From: Chaetoderma sp. LZ-2023a
Taxonomy: Eukaryota; Mollusca; Caudofoveata; Chaetodermatida; Chaetodermatidae
NCBI GenBank assembly: GCA_034401795.1
Contig: CM067367.1
Coordinates: 83,312,314-83,376,313, forward strand
DNA length: 64,000 nucleotides
Reading direction: 5' to 3'
Shown: one piece after another, positions 1 to 13,164 of the stretch
Layout: each line of letters starts with the position of its first letter
Position numbering within the stretch: the stretch's first letter is position 1
Notes under the pieces: generated by a model
The model's database searches: none
What the model saw: only the letters and a program-made list of their open reading frames with translations
What the model was told of the DNA's origin: nothing
Position numbers and translations under genes: made by a program

Positions 1-45
1 CACCAACAACGTTCAGTCAAATAGTTTTCAAAATAGTCAGCATAT
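1..45 (+). repeat. Family A-type hairpin arm, cut by window edge
   Basis: The first bases match the right arm of the hairpin core seen in many family A copies: AACAAC, then CAGTCAAAT, then TTTTCAAAATA and a CAGC end. The closest match in the window is the arm at about 62979-63017. The rest of the element lies outside the window. Confidence 0.6.
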
Positions 46-498
46 CTAGAGTTAAACCCCGTGGAAATTGTAGTCTGCAGAAATTCAGCAGGCAGACGGT
101 TAACATATGGGGGTAAATATGTGCCAACTTATCTGTATCTACCCTAGAGGAATATTATTACCTTTTTCCTGCCATTTCTCTGGCAGGTGGTCTGGATAGA
201 ACATCCGTTCTGGAATTCTGCCTTTCCGTTAACACCGGCGATAATAAGTGCTAAATGTAGCACCAGGTAGAGTACACCTCCTCGCTAATAGCGCTGCTGG
301 TTATTACGGCTGATGTCGTATAAACAACGCTAAATCACGCGAGACTATCCGAGAATGTATAATGACATAATAGAAGTACGCAAGTTCCGAAGTATTTATG
401 TCAATGTCAGAACTTACGCACTGTCATTATATTTAAAGAGGGTTTTGACATAAATATTATAAATTTATATCTAAATATTCACAGATGTAATCAACGAT
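46..498. other. No recognised feature
   Basis: Unique-looking AT-rich sequence. Short open frames show no domain, and no repeat from elsewhere in the window was recognised. Confidence 0.4.
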
Positions 499-499
499 T

Positions 500-500
500 C

Positions 501-544
<44 letters not shown>

Positions 545-560
545 TAATAATAATAATAAA
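500..560 (+). repeat. (ATA/TAA)n microsatellite
   Basis: About 60 bases of ATA/TAA trinucleotide with one interruption. The poly-Ile frame on the minus strand is a translation of this repeat, not a gene. Confidence 0.95.
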
Positions 561-561
561 G

Positions 562-957
562 ACAGCAACACAGTACCGTTTAAGCTCAGTCTTCATACTG
601 TACAAATTATGCAATACGGTTGAGGTGTTTGTGCGGCTATCGTTACATAGATGGTCAATGTTTGGGCACGACCTACGATCGAATCCCAGAGAATGTTCCA
701 TAGAAATATATACCCCCGCTCAGATATCATTGAAGTTTTCGGTACTAGTTGCCAACAAGCATAGGGCACGCATTGGACACCTATATAACGCCAAGTTGCC
801 ATACTAGCCGATTTCAAGGAACGTAATCTAAGACCATTAAAGGTTAAAAAAAGAATTAAACGAGCTTAGGATAAGACTCAGTGGAAGAGGTTGAAGAAAC
901 CTGATGACAGTTGACAGAGGTGTCCACTCTTTCAAGTTCCAGCCGGAGAAAGCAGTC
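562..957. other. No recognised feature
   Basis: No gene, RNA or repeat recognised. Several overlapping short frames on both strands lack any family signature. Confidence 0.4.
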
Positions 958-1062
958 ACACCATCATCATCATCATCATCGTCGTAGTCGTCGTCGTCGT
1001 CGTCGTCGGCGGCGGCGGCTACACCTGCAGTACGGTACCACCACCACCGCCACCACCACCAC
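958..1062 (+). repeat. Compound CAT / GTC / GGC / CAC trinucleotide tract
   Basis: Successive blocks of CAT, GTC, GGC and CAC/CCG triplets run for about 105 bases. The change of unit along the tract is typical of slippage followed by point mutation. Confidence 0.9.
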
Positions 1063-1109
1063 CGTTAACTCATAAAATCCCAATGTCTTAATCTCAATAC
1101 AACTACAGG

Positions 1110-1235
1110 AAATCTGTTGAATATTTTGAAACTAATTTGACTGGGGGCTGTTGCCAGCTCCCAGTCAAATTAGTTTCAAGATACTTAACATAATATTCCT
1201 TACATGATAAAGAATTTGTCGTTTCTGGCATATAT
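1110..1235 (+). repeat. Subfamily B hairpin element
   Basis: An inverted repeat at 1115-1190 has GTTGAATATTTTGAAACT on the left arm and AGTTTCAAGATACTTAAC on the right. It is followed by a tail (ATATTCC, TACAT, ATAAAGAAT, TTTCTGG) shared with the copy near 26820-26965. It has the family A hairpin but neither the GC-box arm nor the TGACGTCA arm, so it is a separate short subfamily. Confidence 0.7.
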
Positions 1236-2044
<809 letters not shown>

Positions 2045-3639
2045 CAATGGATGAACACTGTTTTAGCTATGCTCCGCCCATGTCTAGCTAAGCTCCACCC
2101 ACGCTTCGCCGGTGTTGGGATCAATCGATCCCTGCACTCTCTGAATCTTAATTTCCAGAAGACTATACAGGTAAGGGCCAAACACTGGGACTTCCACAAA
2201 AATGGGCATTGGCATGTCACGAGCCTTCGACACAATTAAACACTCAAAGATCCTAGATGTACTACGCCAGGCCAGTTGCAATGAAGATGAGCTACGACTA
2301 GTGAGACTACTGCTTGCAGACACCAAGCTGAGAGTACGAGTCAAGTCAGTAAAGTCTGTAGAGTTTGAGACATCAATCGGCTCCCTACAGGAGACGGTCT
2401 ATCTCCGGTGCTTTTCACCTGCTACCTTGCTGCCGCATTGAAATCTGTGAGGGAAAGTTCCACAAGACCAAACCCCCCAGTGTCACTACTGGGCATGCCG
2501 CTAGAGATGGAATATGCCGACGATGTGGTCTTCATAGACGAGGAAAAGAACCCCTTGACAAACTTCTCCCAATAGCTGCAAGCAAACTAAAAATCTCTTT
2601 ATGAATGAATCCAAAACAGAGTTCACCCACATATACCTATTGCCAAAGCATGAAACTATAGAAAATGACGACCCACTTCGTGGAGGCGAACCATGGAGGA
2701 AAAGTAAAATCCTGGGCTCACAGCTTTGCAGTACTGCTGACATTTTTGCACGCTGCTCATGGGGAACATAGCTTTCCAGTCCTTCTGGAAGCTATGGATT
2801 CGTAGATCAAAGATGCCCTTGATAAAGACGCTACGTTTATACAATGCAACCTGCGTATCCTTGATGCTGTATAACTTAAACAGCTAGGCAGCTCCAAAGG
2901 CAGCTCTAGACAAACTCGATGCCTGCCACCGAAAACACCTACGCACCATCACCAGACACCGATGGCCAGACAGCATAATTTCCAATGATTCACTATACAA
3001 GATTTGTAATACGTCGCCGCTGTCTGTAAAAGTCGCCCAGCAAAGATGGTCCATATTTGGCCATGTGCTAAGGATGCCAGAAGAGACACCAGCACATAGA
3101 GCCTTGAAATTCGCCCTACTCGGAGCCAGCAAATACAAAACCAGGAGAGGACGTCATTGCATAAATCTGCTAAGCGTGCTACGAAGTGACCTCAAGAAAG
3201 CAGGACGCGGTACACTCAAGTCCAGAATGGAACTGAGGACTCTAAGGATTTTGGCTGAGGACAAGACACAGCGGGCAAAGGCGAAGAAGGACTGATTGCA
3301 GCTGTAGGATGTTTCTAATACTACAGCCGCAGAATACAGTAATCATACATACAGGTAGGCTGTTGAATATTTTGACACTAATCTGACTTGATGCTGTTGC
3401 TGCCTATGGCAGGAACAGCGCCCAGTCAAATTAGTTTCAAAAAGTTCAGTAGCATGTTTATTAAATAGTAAAGACATACAATTCATACAACAACGCTTAG
3501 TCTGTCATCAATTAAGCGTTCGGCACGAACTAAACTACGTCATTCATGATGTAATTGATTATGACGTCATCCTACACGTCACGTAGTTGATTATGACGTC
3601 ATATGATTGATGGATAAACTGGAATCCTCACTTCATTGG
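2045..3639 (+). mobile_element. Family A inverted-repeat element (copy 1), split by a LINE
   Basis: The left part (2045-2175) begins CAATGGATG and carries the GC-box-like arm (TTTAGCTATGCTCCGCCC, then CTAGCTAAGCTCCACCCA), ATCGATC and the ACTATACAGGTAAG junction. The right part (3349-3639) resumes at ATACAGGTA with the hairpin core and the arm holding several TGACGTCA sites, and ends AAACTGGAATCC..CATTG. A retrotransposon fragment lies between. ATACAGGTA is present on both sides, as expected for a target-site duplication. Family A codes for nothing I recognise, so it is presumably mobilised in trans. Confidence 0.8.
2176..3340 (+). pseudogene. 5'-truncated LINE reverse transcriptase fragment
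   Basis: Three-frame translation gives ordered pieces of a non-LTR retrotransposon RT: MSRAFDTIKHSKILDVLRQA near 2217, a G-S-x-Q block near 2380, and the catalytic box MEYADDVVFID near 2505-2540. The conserved C-terminal region follows at about 2940-3295 (RKHLRTITRHRWPD, QRWSIFGHVLRMPEETPAH, RRGRHCINLLSVLR), ending in a stop. Frameshifts and stops interrupt it, so it is dead. The 5' portion (endonuclease and early RT) is missing, as usual for incomplete target-primed insertion. It lies inside a family A element with ATACAGGTA on both sides. The exact LINE clade is not assigned. Confidence 0.85.
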
Positions 3640-4647
3640 CTGGTCCAAGGCGAGCCCCACCATCGGAACCTTTACCACGTACATGGATAGGGTCCCTCAT
3701 CGAAGGGAATAGCAAGGCCATTCAGTCTCCAATCTGGGACGATTGGCGATATCGTTAAGCCGATCGATCTCCATGTATTTTCTCGGAATCCCTGGCTCCA
3801 GCACCAAAGAGAAAATTAAATTAATTAATAGTTATTTTTGCCGGCATTTTCGGCAATTACCGATTATTAACTGTTAAGGTGTTAACGCTGTGTCATATAT
3901 AGAGGATCTAGATCGAGGTATGGCATATCATTTCACTATTATCAACCAAGTTGAGAATTACCACATTCTACGAGCCTTACCGACTGCAATGTGATAATTT
4001 TCGATGAGGTTGATGAAAGTGATATTAAATGGGACCGCGTTTGAGATTGGTTTTATCAAATAAACTGATATTTTAACCAATTTTCCAAAAAAGTTTTTCT
4101 ATGAAACCCATTTTGAGTGCACCATTTTACGCTGATCATGTTTGTATCTGTGACGCATCACTTGCTAAGAGTTCTGACCAATTGGTCACATAAAATAATA
4201 ACAAACAAAACATCGTTATTTAGATACTTACTCTTAATCCAACTTTTAAAATGTTTGCGTCTTTACATTTTCGCAGTCGTCGTCACTAGAAAACATTTGC
4301 GGTGTCATTGTCACTGGGGAACTGGGATTATTATGAGTGATCTAAACAACGAAGATATTTCTTATGTGTTATCTAACCAATGGAAATCTGTCAATGAATA
4401 TTGTATTATTATTTAGAAACAAGGAACGGGCTGAAAGCCTTGTTTATATGATACATGCAAATGTGTCATTTTACTATAACAGTTGTGACACCAATTTAAA
4501 TAATTTATTTGGTGTGTGCCTCAAACTAATGTTGGATAAGTTACCTTTATTGAGTGAAATTATAGTATTACTGCTTAGCGGCGATAGGTACGGTAGTTGA
4601 AGAAATAAATCTGAACTAGAAGGTATTTAATGAAGTAACCGTAAGCT
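3640..4647. other. No recognised feature
   Basis: About 1 kb of AT-rich DNA between the family A copy and the foldback element. Two overlapping frames at 4117-4600 show no domain and look like chance ORFs. Confidence 0.4.
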
Positions 4648-5309
4648 ACGGTAGTAGTCTAGGGGGTGGGGGTGGAGCTGGACGCTATTGTTATGCAAAT
4701 GAGCTCTTGACCTATTTAAATACTGCATTCTGATTGGTTGATTTAAATGAGTCGGTGGAGTCTATCATTCTAAATGAGTGGGTGTATGCTGTATGCTATT
4801 GTTCTAAATGAGCGCGTGTCTGCTATTGTTCTAAATGAGTGGGTGGCTGTTATTGTTCTAGATGAGTGGGTGGCTGCTATTGTTCATGCAGGTGTCCACT
4901 CTAAATGTCCGGCTACATGCTATTGTCTGGTATGACGTGGTAATGCATAGATTAATGTGTTTTTAAATAGGTATTGATATGCGTGCATGGGTTCTTGCTG
5001 TATTTAATGTATTAATTAGGTGGGCGCCAGTGGCCCCTCCCCACCCATTTGTGGTCGAAAGGATATTTTGAAACTGACCCAGTCATTTAATTTTCAAAAA
5101 ACCCCAGAGCGTTGCATTACACGGGTAATATATAGGTAAACTAAGTGATGTTGTATAATATTATATAGATAATAATCATGTATCTATCGTATTTAAGGAG
5201 ATATATGTCTTTAAAGTGGCAGTCATTTAATTAAAAAATTTTCAAAAAATGTTGTGGCCACAAGTTTAAACAGGAGACTACACATTTATACATGCCAAAA
5301 TGCATGCAT

Positions 5310-5385
5310 ACATGTGCAGCCACATGTGGCCGCATGTTGCGGATTTGCAGCTGCATGTTGCGGATTTGCGATGGGGGCATGGCGG
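5310..5385 (+). repeat. Satellite block of the left foldback arm
   Basis: Short run of units of the form CATGTTGCGGATTTGCAGCTG. A second block of the same units occurs at about 5660-5790. These are the inverted counterparts of the blocks at 6823-6990 and 7148-7265. Confidence 0.75.
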
Positions 5386-5829
5386 CATCTCCCAGTCATT
5401 TAATTTTCAAAAAAAACAGAGCGAAGTGCAGCGCTACATGGGTAATATATCAGCAAACTAAGCGATGTTGCATGTATAATATTATATAGATAATAATTGT
5501 GTATCTGTCGTATTTAAGGAGTGGTCTATAAAGTGGCAGTCATTTAATTATTAAATTTTCCAAAAAAATGTTGTGGCCGTAATTTTATACAGGTGGCTGC
5601 ACAATTATAAATGTGGCAACATGTGTATGTACATACTCAGACACACATTCACACCAAAATGCATGCATACATGTGTGACCGCATGCAGCTGCATGATGCA
5701 GATTTGTGGCTGCATGTGGCTGCTTGTTGCGGATTTGCAGATTTGCAGCCACATGTTGCGGATTTGCGACGGGGAGGTGGCGGCATCTCCCAGTCATTTA
5801 ATTTTCAAAAAATCAGAGCAAAGTACAGC

Positions 5830-5918
5830 ATTATATTAGTCTTCTCTTGGTCTGCAAATGGACATTTTCTATGAGAAAATTGAAATTCTCTTGAAGAAAT
5901 TCGATGGTTAAAGGGTTA
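5830..5918 (+). repeat. Half of a family C hairpin element
   Basis: The segment with TCTTCTCTTGGTCTGCAAAT, GGACATTTTCTATGAGAAAA and GGTTAAAGGGTTAA closely matches the right half of the family C copy at 55870-55962. Its left half is absent. It marks the inner end of the left foldback arm, so the arm and this element were joined by insertion or recombination. Confidence 0.7.
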
Positions 5919-6814
5919 AGAAAATCTATAGCACCCATGTAATGGTGTAGCATGAGGTGGTCGCTTAGGGCAGGTTTGAATGAATTATATAGTATAAAAC
6001 ATGGTTATAGCGTATCACTGCTGTGTAGCCCAAAAGGATATATTTATATTTGACTTGTAGTAAATGACCATCTATGCTTATGCTACTATGCTCGTAATAT
6101 GGCTCTTAATTGTTGAAATGTAATGTCATGAATGATAAGGCATTCGGTCTCCAACCAACTCACCACAATGCACTTACTACTGTTAACGTATGAACACAGT
6201 GAATTAAAAATGTGTTAATCTTTAGTGGTAAATAACAATAGCCATTGAGCGGGTTCAAGCATTATTATTGATTTAAAAAAAACTTTACTCCCAGCCAGGA
6301 CATTGTAATATCTTGCCAAATATCATTCTCATGTTATTTGTTCACCAGAATGTGTTTTTATGTATGCGAGTGCACTCAAATAATCAAGTGCTAACACTCG
6401 ACTTCACCGTGGCAAGCTGCATGCTCTCATGCAGTATAATTAATGTATTTTATAGTCTGTGTTATGATAGACGTATTGTATGAAAAACATTCAACAGCGA
6501 TCAGCAGCGTGGTTTCCAAAAAAGGGTAATAAAACTAGGAAAAATTACTGTGTCCTGGCATGTACATACACATGTTGCTGCATATATAAATGTGCAGTCG
6601 CCTGTATAAAATTGCGGCCGCAACATTTTTTTGAAAATTTAATAATTAAATGACTGCCACTTTATAGACCACTCCTTAAATATGATAGATACATGATTAT
6701 TATCTATATAATATTATACATACAACATCGCTTAGTTTACCTATATATTACCCATGTAGCGCTGTACTTCACTCTTTTTTTTTGAAAATTAAATGACTGG
6801 GAGATTCCACCCGC

Positions 6815-6990
6815 CCTCGCCGCAAATCTGCAATGTGTGGACACAAATCCGCAATATGCGACCACAAATCCGCAATATGTGGCCGCAAATCCACAATATG
6901 CGGCACCCAAATCCGCAACAGGCAACCACAAATCCGCAACAGGCGGCCGCAAATCCACAACATGCAGCCGCATGTGACGCAAATACGCAA
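6815..6990 (+). repeat. ~21-bp satellite block of the right foldback arm
   Basis: About eight degenerate copies of CGCAAATCCGCAATATGCGGC. The array is CpG-rich against an AT-rich background. The unit is partly self-complementary (CCGCA..TGCGG). Confidence 0.85.
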
Positions 6991-7147
6991 TAAGACCACT
7001 CCTTAAATACGTTAGATACACGATTATTATCTATACAATATTATACATACAACATCACTTAGTTTACCTTTATAATACCCATGTACCGCTGTACTTCGCT
7101 CTGATTTTTTTGAAAATTAAATGACTGGGAGACGCCGCCCTGCCCCC

Positions 7148-7265
7148 GTCGCAAATCTGCAACATGCACCCGCAAATCCACAACATGCGGCTGCAAATTC
7201 GTAATATGCGGCTGCATGCGGCTGAAAATCTGCAACATGCGGCTGCATGTGGCCATAAATCCACA
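7148..7265 (+). repeat. Second satellite block of the right foldback arm
   Basis: Five to six copies of the same 21-bp unit (CGCAAATCTGCAACATGC..), more diverged, separated from the first block by a copy of the GATAATAAT-type unique block. The order block-satellite-block-satellite mirrors the left arm. Confidence 0.8.
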
Positions 7266-7876
7266 TGTATAAATGTGTAGCCGCCTGTTTAAAATTGCAG
7301 CTGCAACATTTTTTGAAAATTAAATATTTAAATGACTGCCACTTTACACCTTTTTTGAAAATTTAATAATTAAATGGCTGCCACTTAAAAGACCACTCCT
7401 TAAATACGATAGATACATGATTATTATCTATATACTATTATACAACATCGCTTAGTTTACCTATATATTATCCGTCTAATGCAACGCTCTGATTAAAAAA
7501 AAAATTAAATGACTGGCAGTTTCAAAATATCTTTTTAACCACGAAGGGGTGGGGATGGGGCACCACTGCCCACCTAATTAATATGTTAAACACAGCAAGA
7601 ACATGTGCACTCGTGTCAATAACGATTAAAAAACACATTAATCTATGCATTAACACGTCATAATAGACAATAGCCTGTAGCCGGATATTTAGAGCAGACA
7701 CCTGCATGAACAATAGCAACCACCTGCTCATTTAGAACAATAGCGGACACTCGCTCAATTAGAATGATAGACTCCACCCACTCATTTAAATCAACCAATC
7801 AGAACGCAGTATTTAAATAGGTCAAGAGCTCATTTGCATAACAATAGTGTCCAGCTTCCCGCTAGACTACTACCGT

Positions 7877-8177
7877 AAATCTGTGATGCCTGCCCATTAA
7901 GGGATATTATAAGATCTCTTCTTATATGACCATTGAACATGTTAGGCAAAAACGATATGATACAAATTCTAGGTTTAGACACAGTTCAAAGCTACATACT
8001 TGAAATTCCTATAGGTTTACAATGGGACACATTTGGCCAATTTCTCGAAAGCTATTGGACTGAACCTCTTCAAAATTGATAACAAAATTCGCCAAGTTTC
8101 AATTCGATCGGAGCCAAAATGGACAAATCCCAATTTTGTTGCATACTTCCTACCCTCACATGGGTACTAGATAGCTG

Positions 8178-8220
<43 letters not shown>

Positions 8221-8394
8221 TATTGCAAAGAATCCAATATAAGTATACAGCAATACAAGTACAATCATAACCCCAGTATATAAGATATAGGCCCTATATA
8301 AATAAATAAATAAACACTACTTAATTAAATATATACAAAGCAATAGGCAAATCGCGTCCACATCTGGATTAACTACTGCAAAAGATTGATCCAT
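7877..8394. other. No gene; short (GATA)n tract
   Basis: Contains a (GATA)n tetranucleotide at about 8177-8221. The rest is AT-rich sequence with no recognised feature. Confidence 0.6.
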
Positions 8395-8800
8395 ATCTAG
8401 TTATGCGCCGCACACAATTTGCAGCTAGGCTCTGCCCACGTTCTGAGCGTGTTGGGATTGATTTATATACTTTGAACCCTGAGGTCACAGAATCCCCTTT
8501 TTCAAGGTGACTCTACAGTTGGGTTGCTGAATACTTTGAAACTAACCAGACCGGGTGCCATGGCTGCCTATGGCTGCACCAGCGCCCTGTCGAACTAGCC
8601 ACAAAATACAAAATAGAATGTTCACTAGATAGTAATTATCCATTCAAAGTAATCTCTATGCTTGACAGACTTTTTAATGTTTATGGTAAAGTGAGATTCG
8701 TCATTCGTTAGGTGTTTTGATTGTGACATCAGCCTACCTATGGGGTAATTTATTATAACGTCATATACTTGAGTGACTGATCGGATTTCACCATTAGAGT
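8395..8800 (+). repeat. Diverged family A copy (copy 2)
   Basis: Keeps the GCTCTGCCCACGTTC / GTGTTGGGATTG left arm, a decayed hairpin (GCTGAATACTTTGAAACTAA with GCTGCC-TATG-GCTGC at the centre) and right-arm remnants (TTATAACGTCATATACTTGA, ending near CACCATTAG). The variant end ACTTGAGTGACTGATCGG is shared with the copy at 23815-24230, so these two form a subgroup. Confidence 0.65.
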
Positions 8801-8979
8801 TATTTATGTGCAGCTGCTATATTGGTGTATTATATTATAGTATTTCGTTTCTCTATGATGACATTGACAAATTTTAGAATCATTTTAAATATGTTGGAAG
8901 GGCTACGATTGCATGACATTAAAAAGATAAATTTATCGTACTCATTTAAAGAATCAAAGTTAGAACAGCTAGAAAATTA

Positions 8980-11576
8980 AGAAAATAAAGAATCCCCGGC
9001 TTCCTGGAACGTGGGGACATTCTAAGACAAAGTGTCTCTCATCTCCTTTATGTAGATCACAAAGATTACAGAGCCAGGATTCAACAGGTATCTTGGATCG
9101 ACAGTATCTATCTATTTCGATATGCATGCAGTGAACGCTGAGCCTGAGCTTTGAAAATTATCTGCGCTATAAGTTGACAAAGTTTGGAGTTGATGGGATG
9201 AAACTGTAGGAGGAGATGTGGTTGATACAGAGAAATAGGCGCGAATAAGAAAGAAGAAGGAATAAATCTCCTGTAAGATTATAATTATCTGTGATTGCAT
9301 GGCAGATTAATTAATTAGGAAAGCAAACCAAAATACTCAGGTAACATTACAATTTCAGAAATGACTAAGAAGCACCTAAAAGTTAATGCGAAGACTAATG
9401 TAAATAAGTATAACTGTATCACTGCAGGCAATGGCAAAATTAGGGCACTGCAAATTACCAATTTATATAGCCGTTAATGGATACATAGAAACAGAATATA
9501 GGGTTAGTGAATCTTGCTTGGCACTAACCAGAAAGCTGGCTTGTTATGCTCCTAACAGTGTCAAAGCTAACCCTTGAGCTCGCTCAGATATAATATTTGG
9601 ATCAGAGTATCATGTTGATATGTCTGATCCAAGGCGGAGAGAAACATGACCAGTCATCTTCATCACTGTTCCATAAGTCTATAGATGATTTAATGAATTA
9701 ATTATACATTACTTCTTGCAGGTATATTAACCAGCGCATATAGGTAGTTGAGACGTACCATACGAATCACCACCACTTCGTAAACAGACCTTGCGTGAAT
9801 ATGTGTACTAGCTAAAATAGACCCTGGTACCGCTGGTTAATACGGTCAGCCATTGTCTCAGTACAGGCCCAGTAACCTGCATTATCAGTGGAATATATGC
9901 TTTACGTATATCATGTGGTGGACCATACTGCTATAGCAGCAGCTAGTGCAGCGGGCAGCAGTAAACATCGACACAAATTGTGCACTTCAGCACCACAGAG
10001 TGTCAGTCCTTCGACAGATTTTTGATTCATTGCTAGATAATACCATTCCCCAGTATGTTAGAACCATAGTATTTATTTTTATACTAAGAAGTAATTGTCT
10101 CTCCATAAATGATTGCGCAATGTGTGGTGCTTTACACCTAAAACTATTTTATAAAACGCCTCAGTAGTTTTTCTGCCAGGCTGCTGTTTTCATATTCCAA
10201 AATTTCACAACCATACAGTGTGCTATGTTTAATCATTGTTTTGTATAGCTCGTTAGATATAGTTCCAGTTCATATTAGACATTGATTCTGCTTTTTGTGA
10301 TACGAGATCGTGCTTTCTAGATCAATTAAAAATAATGCAAATAGTAGTGTTGATACATCTTCTCCCTTCCTAACACCTGTTTCAAATCGAAAAAACGTGC
10401 AGAGATCGAGCTATTTACAGAATCCCTAATACAAGATTTATCCTTATTATACAGGTTAAATATCAATATAAACAGCTTACCTGTAATTTGTTTGACAACA
10501 ATTCCATCCCTAGATAAGACCTATTTACACAATATAATGCTTTCTTGTAATCCACAAAACAACAATACAATCGTTTGTGCTTCAATAAATACATATTGAT
10601 GAGCGGTTATTGTGCAAAAATATGATCAGTCGTGAAATAACTCACTCTGAACCCACCCTGTTCCTCGCCAGATAGGTGTATGGACTCCACATACTTTGTC
10701 AATCTGTCATTAGTAATGATGTTAAATAGCTTACAAAAACAACATTTTGATCGTGAAAGCTTTGAAACATAGCTTATGCTGCATGTTTAGTTCAGCTTTG
10801 AAGCCGTTACTCGCAACTCGCATTCGTTCCTTATTACCACACCAGTCTTTCTTTTATGATATTCCCGTTTTGCTTTATAAAATCTTTTCTTCTGTATTTG
10901 CACGTATGATTAAACCACAGATTATTCGTTTGCTTAGTTCGAGCCCTCTTTCTACATCCTTCTCTCTGGCACCCACCCAGTCGCCTTTCCTGTAGTAGTT
11001 AGTAATGAAGTGATTTGCGCAACAATCATTTTAAAGCTTACCTTGTAAATCTCTACTTCAGAAGCTAACATGCCATTGTGTTGAATGATAGCCTCTACGT
11101 CAATGGGGTCTATATTATCTAAAAAGACATTTGCATTGTTTGTTTGCTATATTTCGTCCTTGGTTGCGAAAAACAACGGTCACTGTCCATGCTGCACCTA
11201 CTGACTACTTGTCTGTTTACATTCGATTTAAAAACAATATTTACAGGGTTATAATTTCATTAAATTCTAAGATTTCAAAATTATATATGGCTGAGAAAAT
11301 ACACGGGGATGCCAGACAGTAGTCGACTATACTGGCATCTTTACAAGTTAATTTTCCGTAAAATGTATCATTTCTCACCCTACTATTTAACATACATAAT
11401 ATGTTTAAATTCATACACAATTCAGTTAACCTATGGCCGTATCTGTTTCTAAAATTTTCCATTAACTTCCTGTTTAGTGGGATACCCCAGACGTTTATGT
11501 TGTAGTTTTCGTTCGGGTTAAATAATACAAACTCGTTAAAATATATATAATTTTCTACTACGCTCTCTAGTTCCAT
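8980..11576 (-). pseudogene. Decayed LINE (endonuclease to C-terminal Cys motif)
   Basis: Reading the minus strand from 11576 downward gives, in order, the end of an AP-type endonuclease domain (open frame 11241-11576 with VRNDTFYGKLTCKDASIVDY) and RT pieces with stops at about 10400-10740 (RLTKYVESIHLSGEEQGGFR, then CFVDYKKA). A post-RT segment follows at about 10080-10240 (MIKHSTLYGCEILEYEN, IVLGVKHHT). The C-terminal region is at about 8985-9165, with LRLSVHCMHIEIDRY and the Cys-Cys-His-Cys pattern CNLCDLHKGDERHFVLECP. The YADD catalytic part is not found, so there is an internal deletion. It belongs with EEP-endonuclease non-LTR elements of the jockey/CR1 type. The exact clade is uncertain. 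Confidence 0.75.
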
Positions 11577-11872
11577 AAAGTCATTTAATTTGCCCGTACT
11601 GACATTAAATTATCGCTCATAAGAATTATTGGTGTATCGTTTCCATCGTGTATAGAGACCACGTCCACTTCTATTTCGTCAAAGATTGAGATGTTCGAAT
11701 ATTGAGAGATCTTTGGTGGTATATAGATGTATCCTAGTAATGCCAGGCCCTATTAGTGTATACCTTAAGCAGCAAACATTTATTGAAGGGCATTCCAACT
11801 GACGTGTAACAGCACCACAACCAACACGGTCTGCATTGCCACTTCTATTACTATTTTGGTCACCCTCGCCGA

Positions 11873-12250
<378 letters not shown>

Positions 12251-12334
12251 CTCTTATGTCAGGAACAATGCGTTAACTGTTGGTAGTGGACGCGATTTTG
12301 TAATTTGATATTTGGTTTTGTTACTGCTCTTGTA

Positions 12335-12465
12335 ATTGTTGTACGTGTAGTTGTTGTTGTTGTTGTTGTTGTAGTACTTTGTTGGTTGCTGTTGTTGTCG
12401 TCGTCGTTGCTGTCGTCTTTGTCCTCGTCCTTGGCGTCGTCGTCGTTGTTGTTGTTGTTGTTCCA
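12335..12465 (+). repeat. Compound GTT/GTC trinucleotide tract
   Basis: GTT runs with GTC interruptions, separated from the previous array by about 85 bases of non-repetitive DNA. Confidence 0.9.
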
Positions 12466-12466
12466 T

Positions 12467-13150
12467 ACGGTACGAATGGCCCTTCGGTAACCAGATAACC
12501 CGACATTCCTACTCATGATCGTGGCAGCACTAACAGCGTGGTTTAAACGCGAATCTAGTTGCAAACATAATGGACGCGTAAGTCGGCACATCCCTCTGTG
12601 TCTTTGAGCGTGATGCCCGTGACATGTCCACAGTATGTGGGTAGTTCAAGATTTAAATACCCCAAAAGTAACTTCTTAACAGTGATGCCATCTTTGTCGA
12701 ATGCTATTTCATGTAATTCACTCCATATTCTAATCTTCTCCGTTATCCCTGTCCATATCTGTAGCAATGGCGCGTATATCGATTCTGTCACGAGGCGGGT
12801 TGTCATCGCAATCAGTAATTAATAAAGTGATTTATTAACATATTACCTGACTCGATTTATTATGGCAAACTACTATCCGGTAAAACGTGCCATCTTACAC
12901 GTTATAGACAATACAAAATTACCACCAAAGACAGATTGTTACTGAATATAAGTCGGTTGGCATAAGAAAAAGGCTTTGGGGCCACGAGATATTGTTTGTT
13001 TAGGACCAATCTTCAAGAGCGACCATTTTGTGGACCCAAATTCAGTGGGTCGTTATAGACAGGTCTCAGAAGTGTCTGTAATACATTGACAACTCGCCCA
13101 TGACAAATCTTAACCCTTTAGCCCCATACACAAAAAAACACACGACACAT
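12467..13150. other. No recognised feature
   Basis: A minus-strand frame at 12555-12806 (83 codons) has mixed composition but no recognised domain, and no splice or repeat evidence supports it. Nothing else identified. Confidence 0.4.
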
Positions 13151-13164
13151 GCTTTATGATGTTA

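Larger units (their letters stand above)
4648..7876. mobile_element. 3.2-kb foldback-like element with long composite inverted arms
   Basis: The ends are exact inverted copies: ACGGTAGTAGTCTAG at 4648-4662 and CTAGACTACTACCGT at 7862-7876. Inward, matching inverted segments include ATGCAAATGAGCTC with a TATTTAAATA context (4694 and 7828), ATTGGTTGATTTAAATGAG, and the CCCC-rich/GTGGGCGCCAGTGG segment. Then come alternating blocks: a block containing TAGATAATAAT and AAAGTGGCAGTCATTTAATT, and a 21-bp satellite of GCGGATTTGC units. The left arm runs to about 5790 and the right arm from about 6555. The centre (about 5920-6540) has no recognised coding sequence. No clear target-site duplication was found. 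The architecture resembles foldback transposons, but no transposase is present. Confidence 0.75.

Noticed and set aside
12555-12806. 83-codon minus-strand frame
   Set aside because: Protein-like composition but no recognisable family, no splice evidence and adjacent repeats; kept as unidentified.
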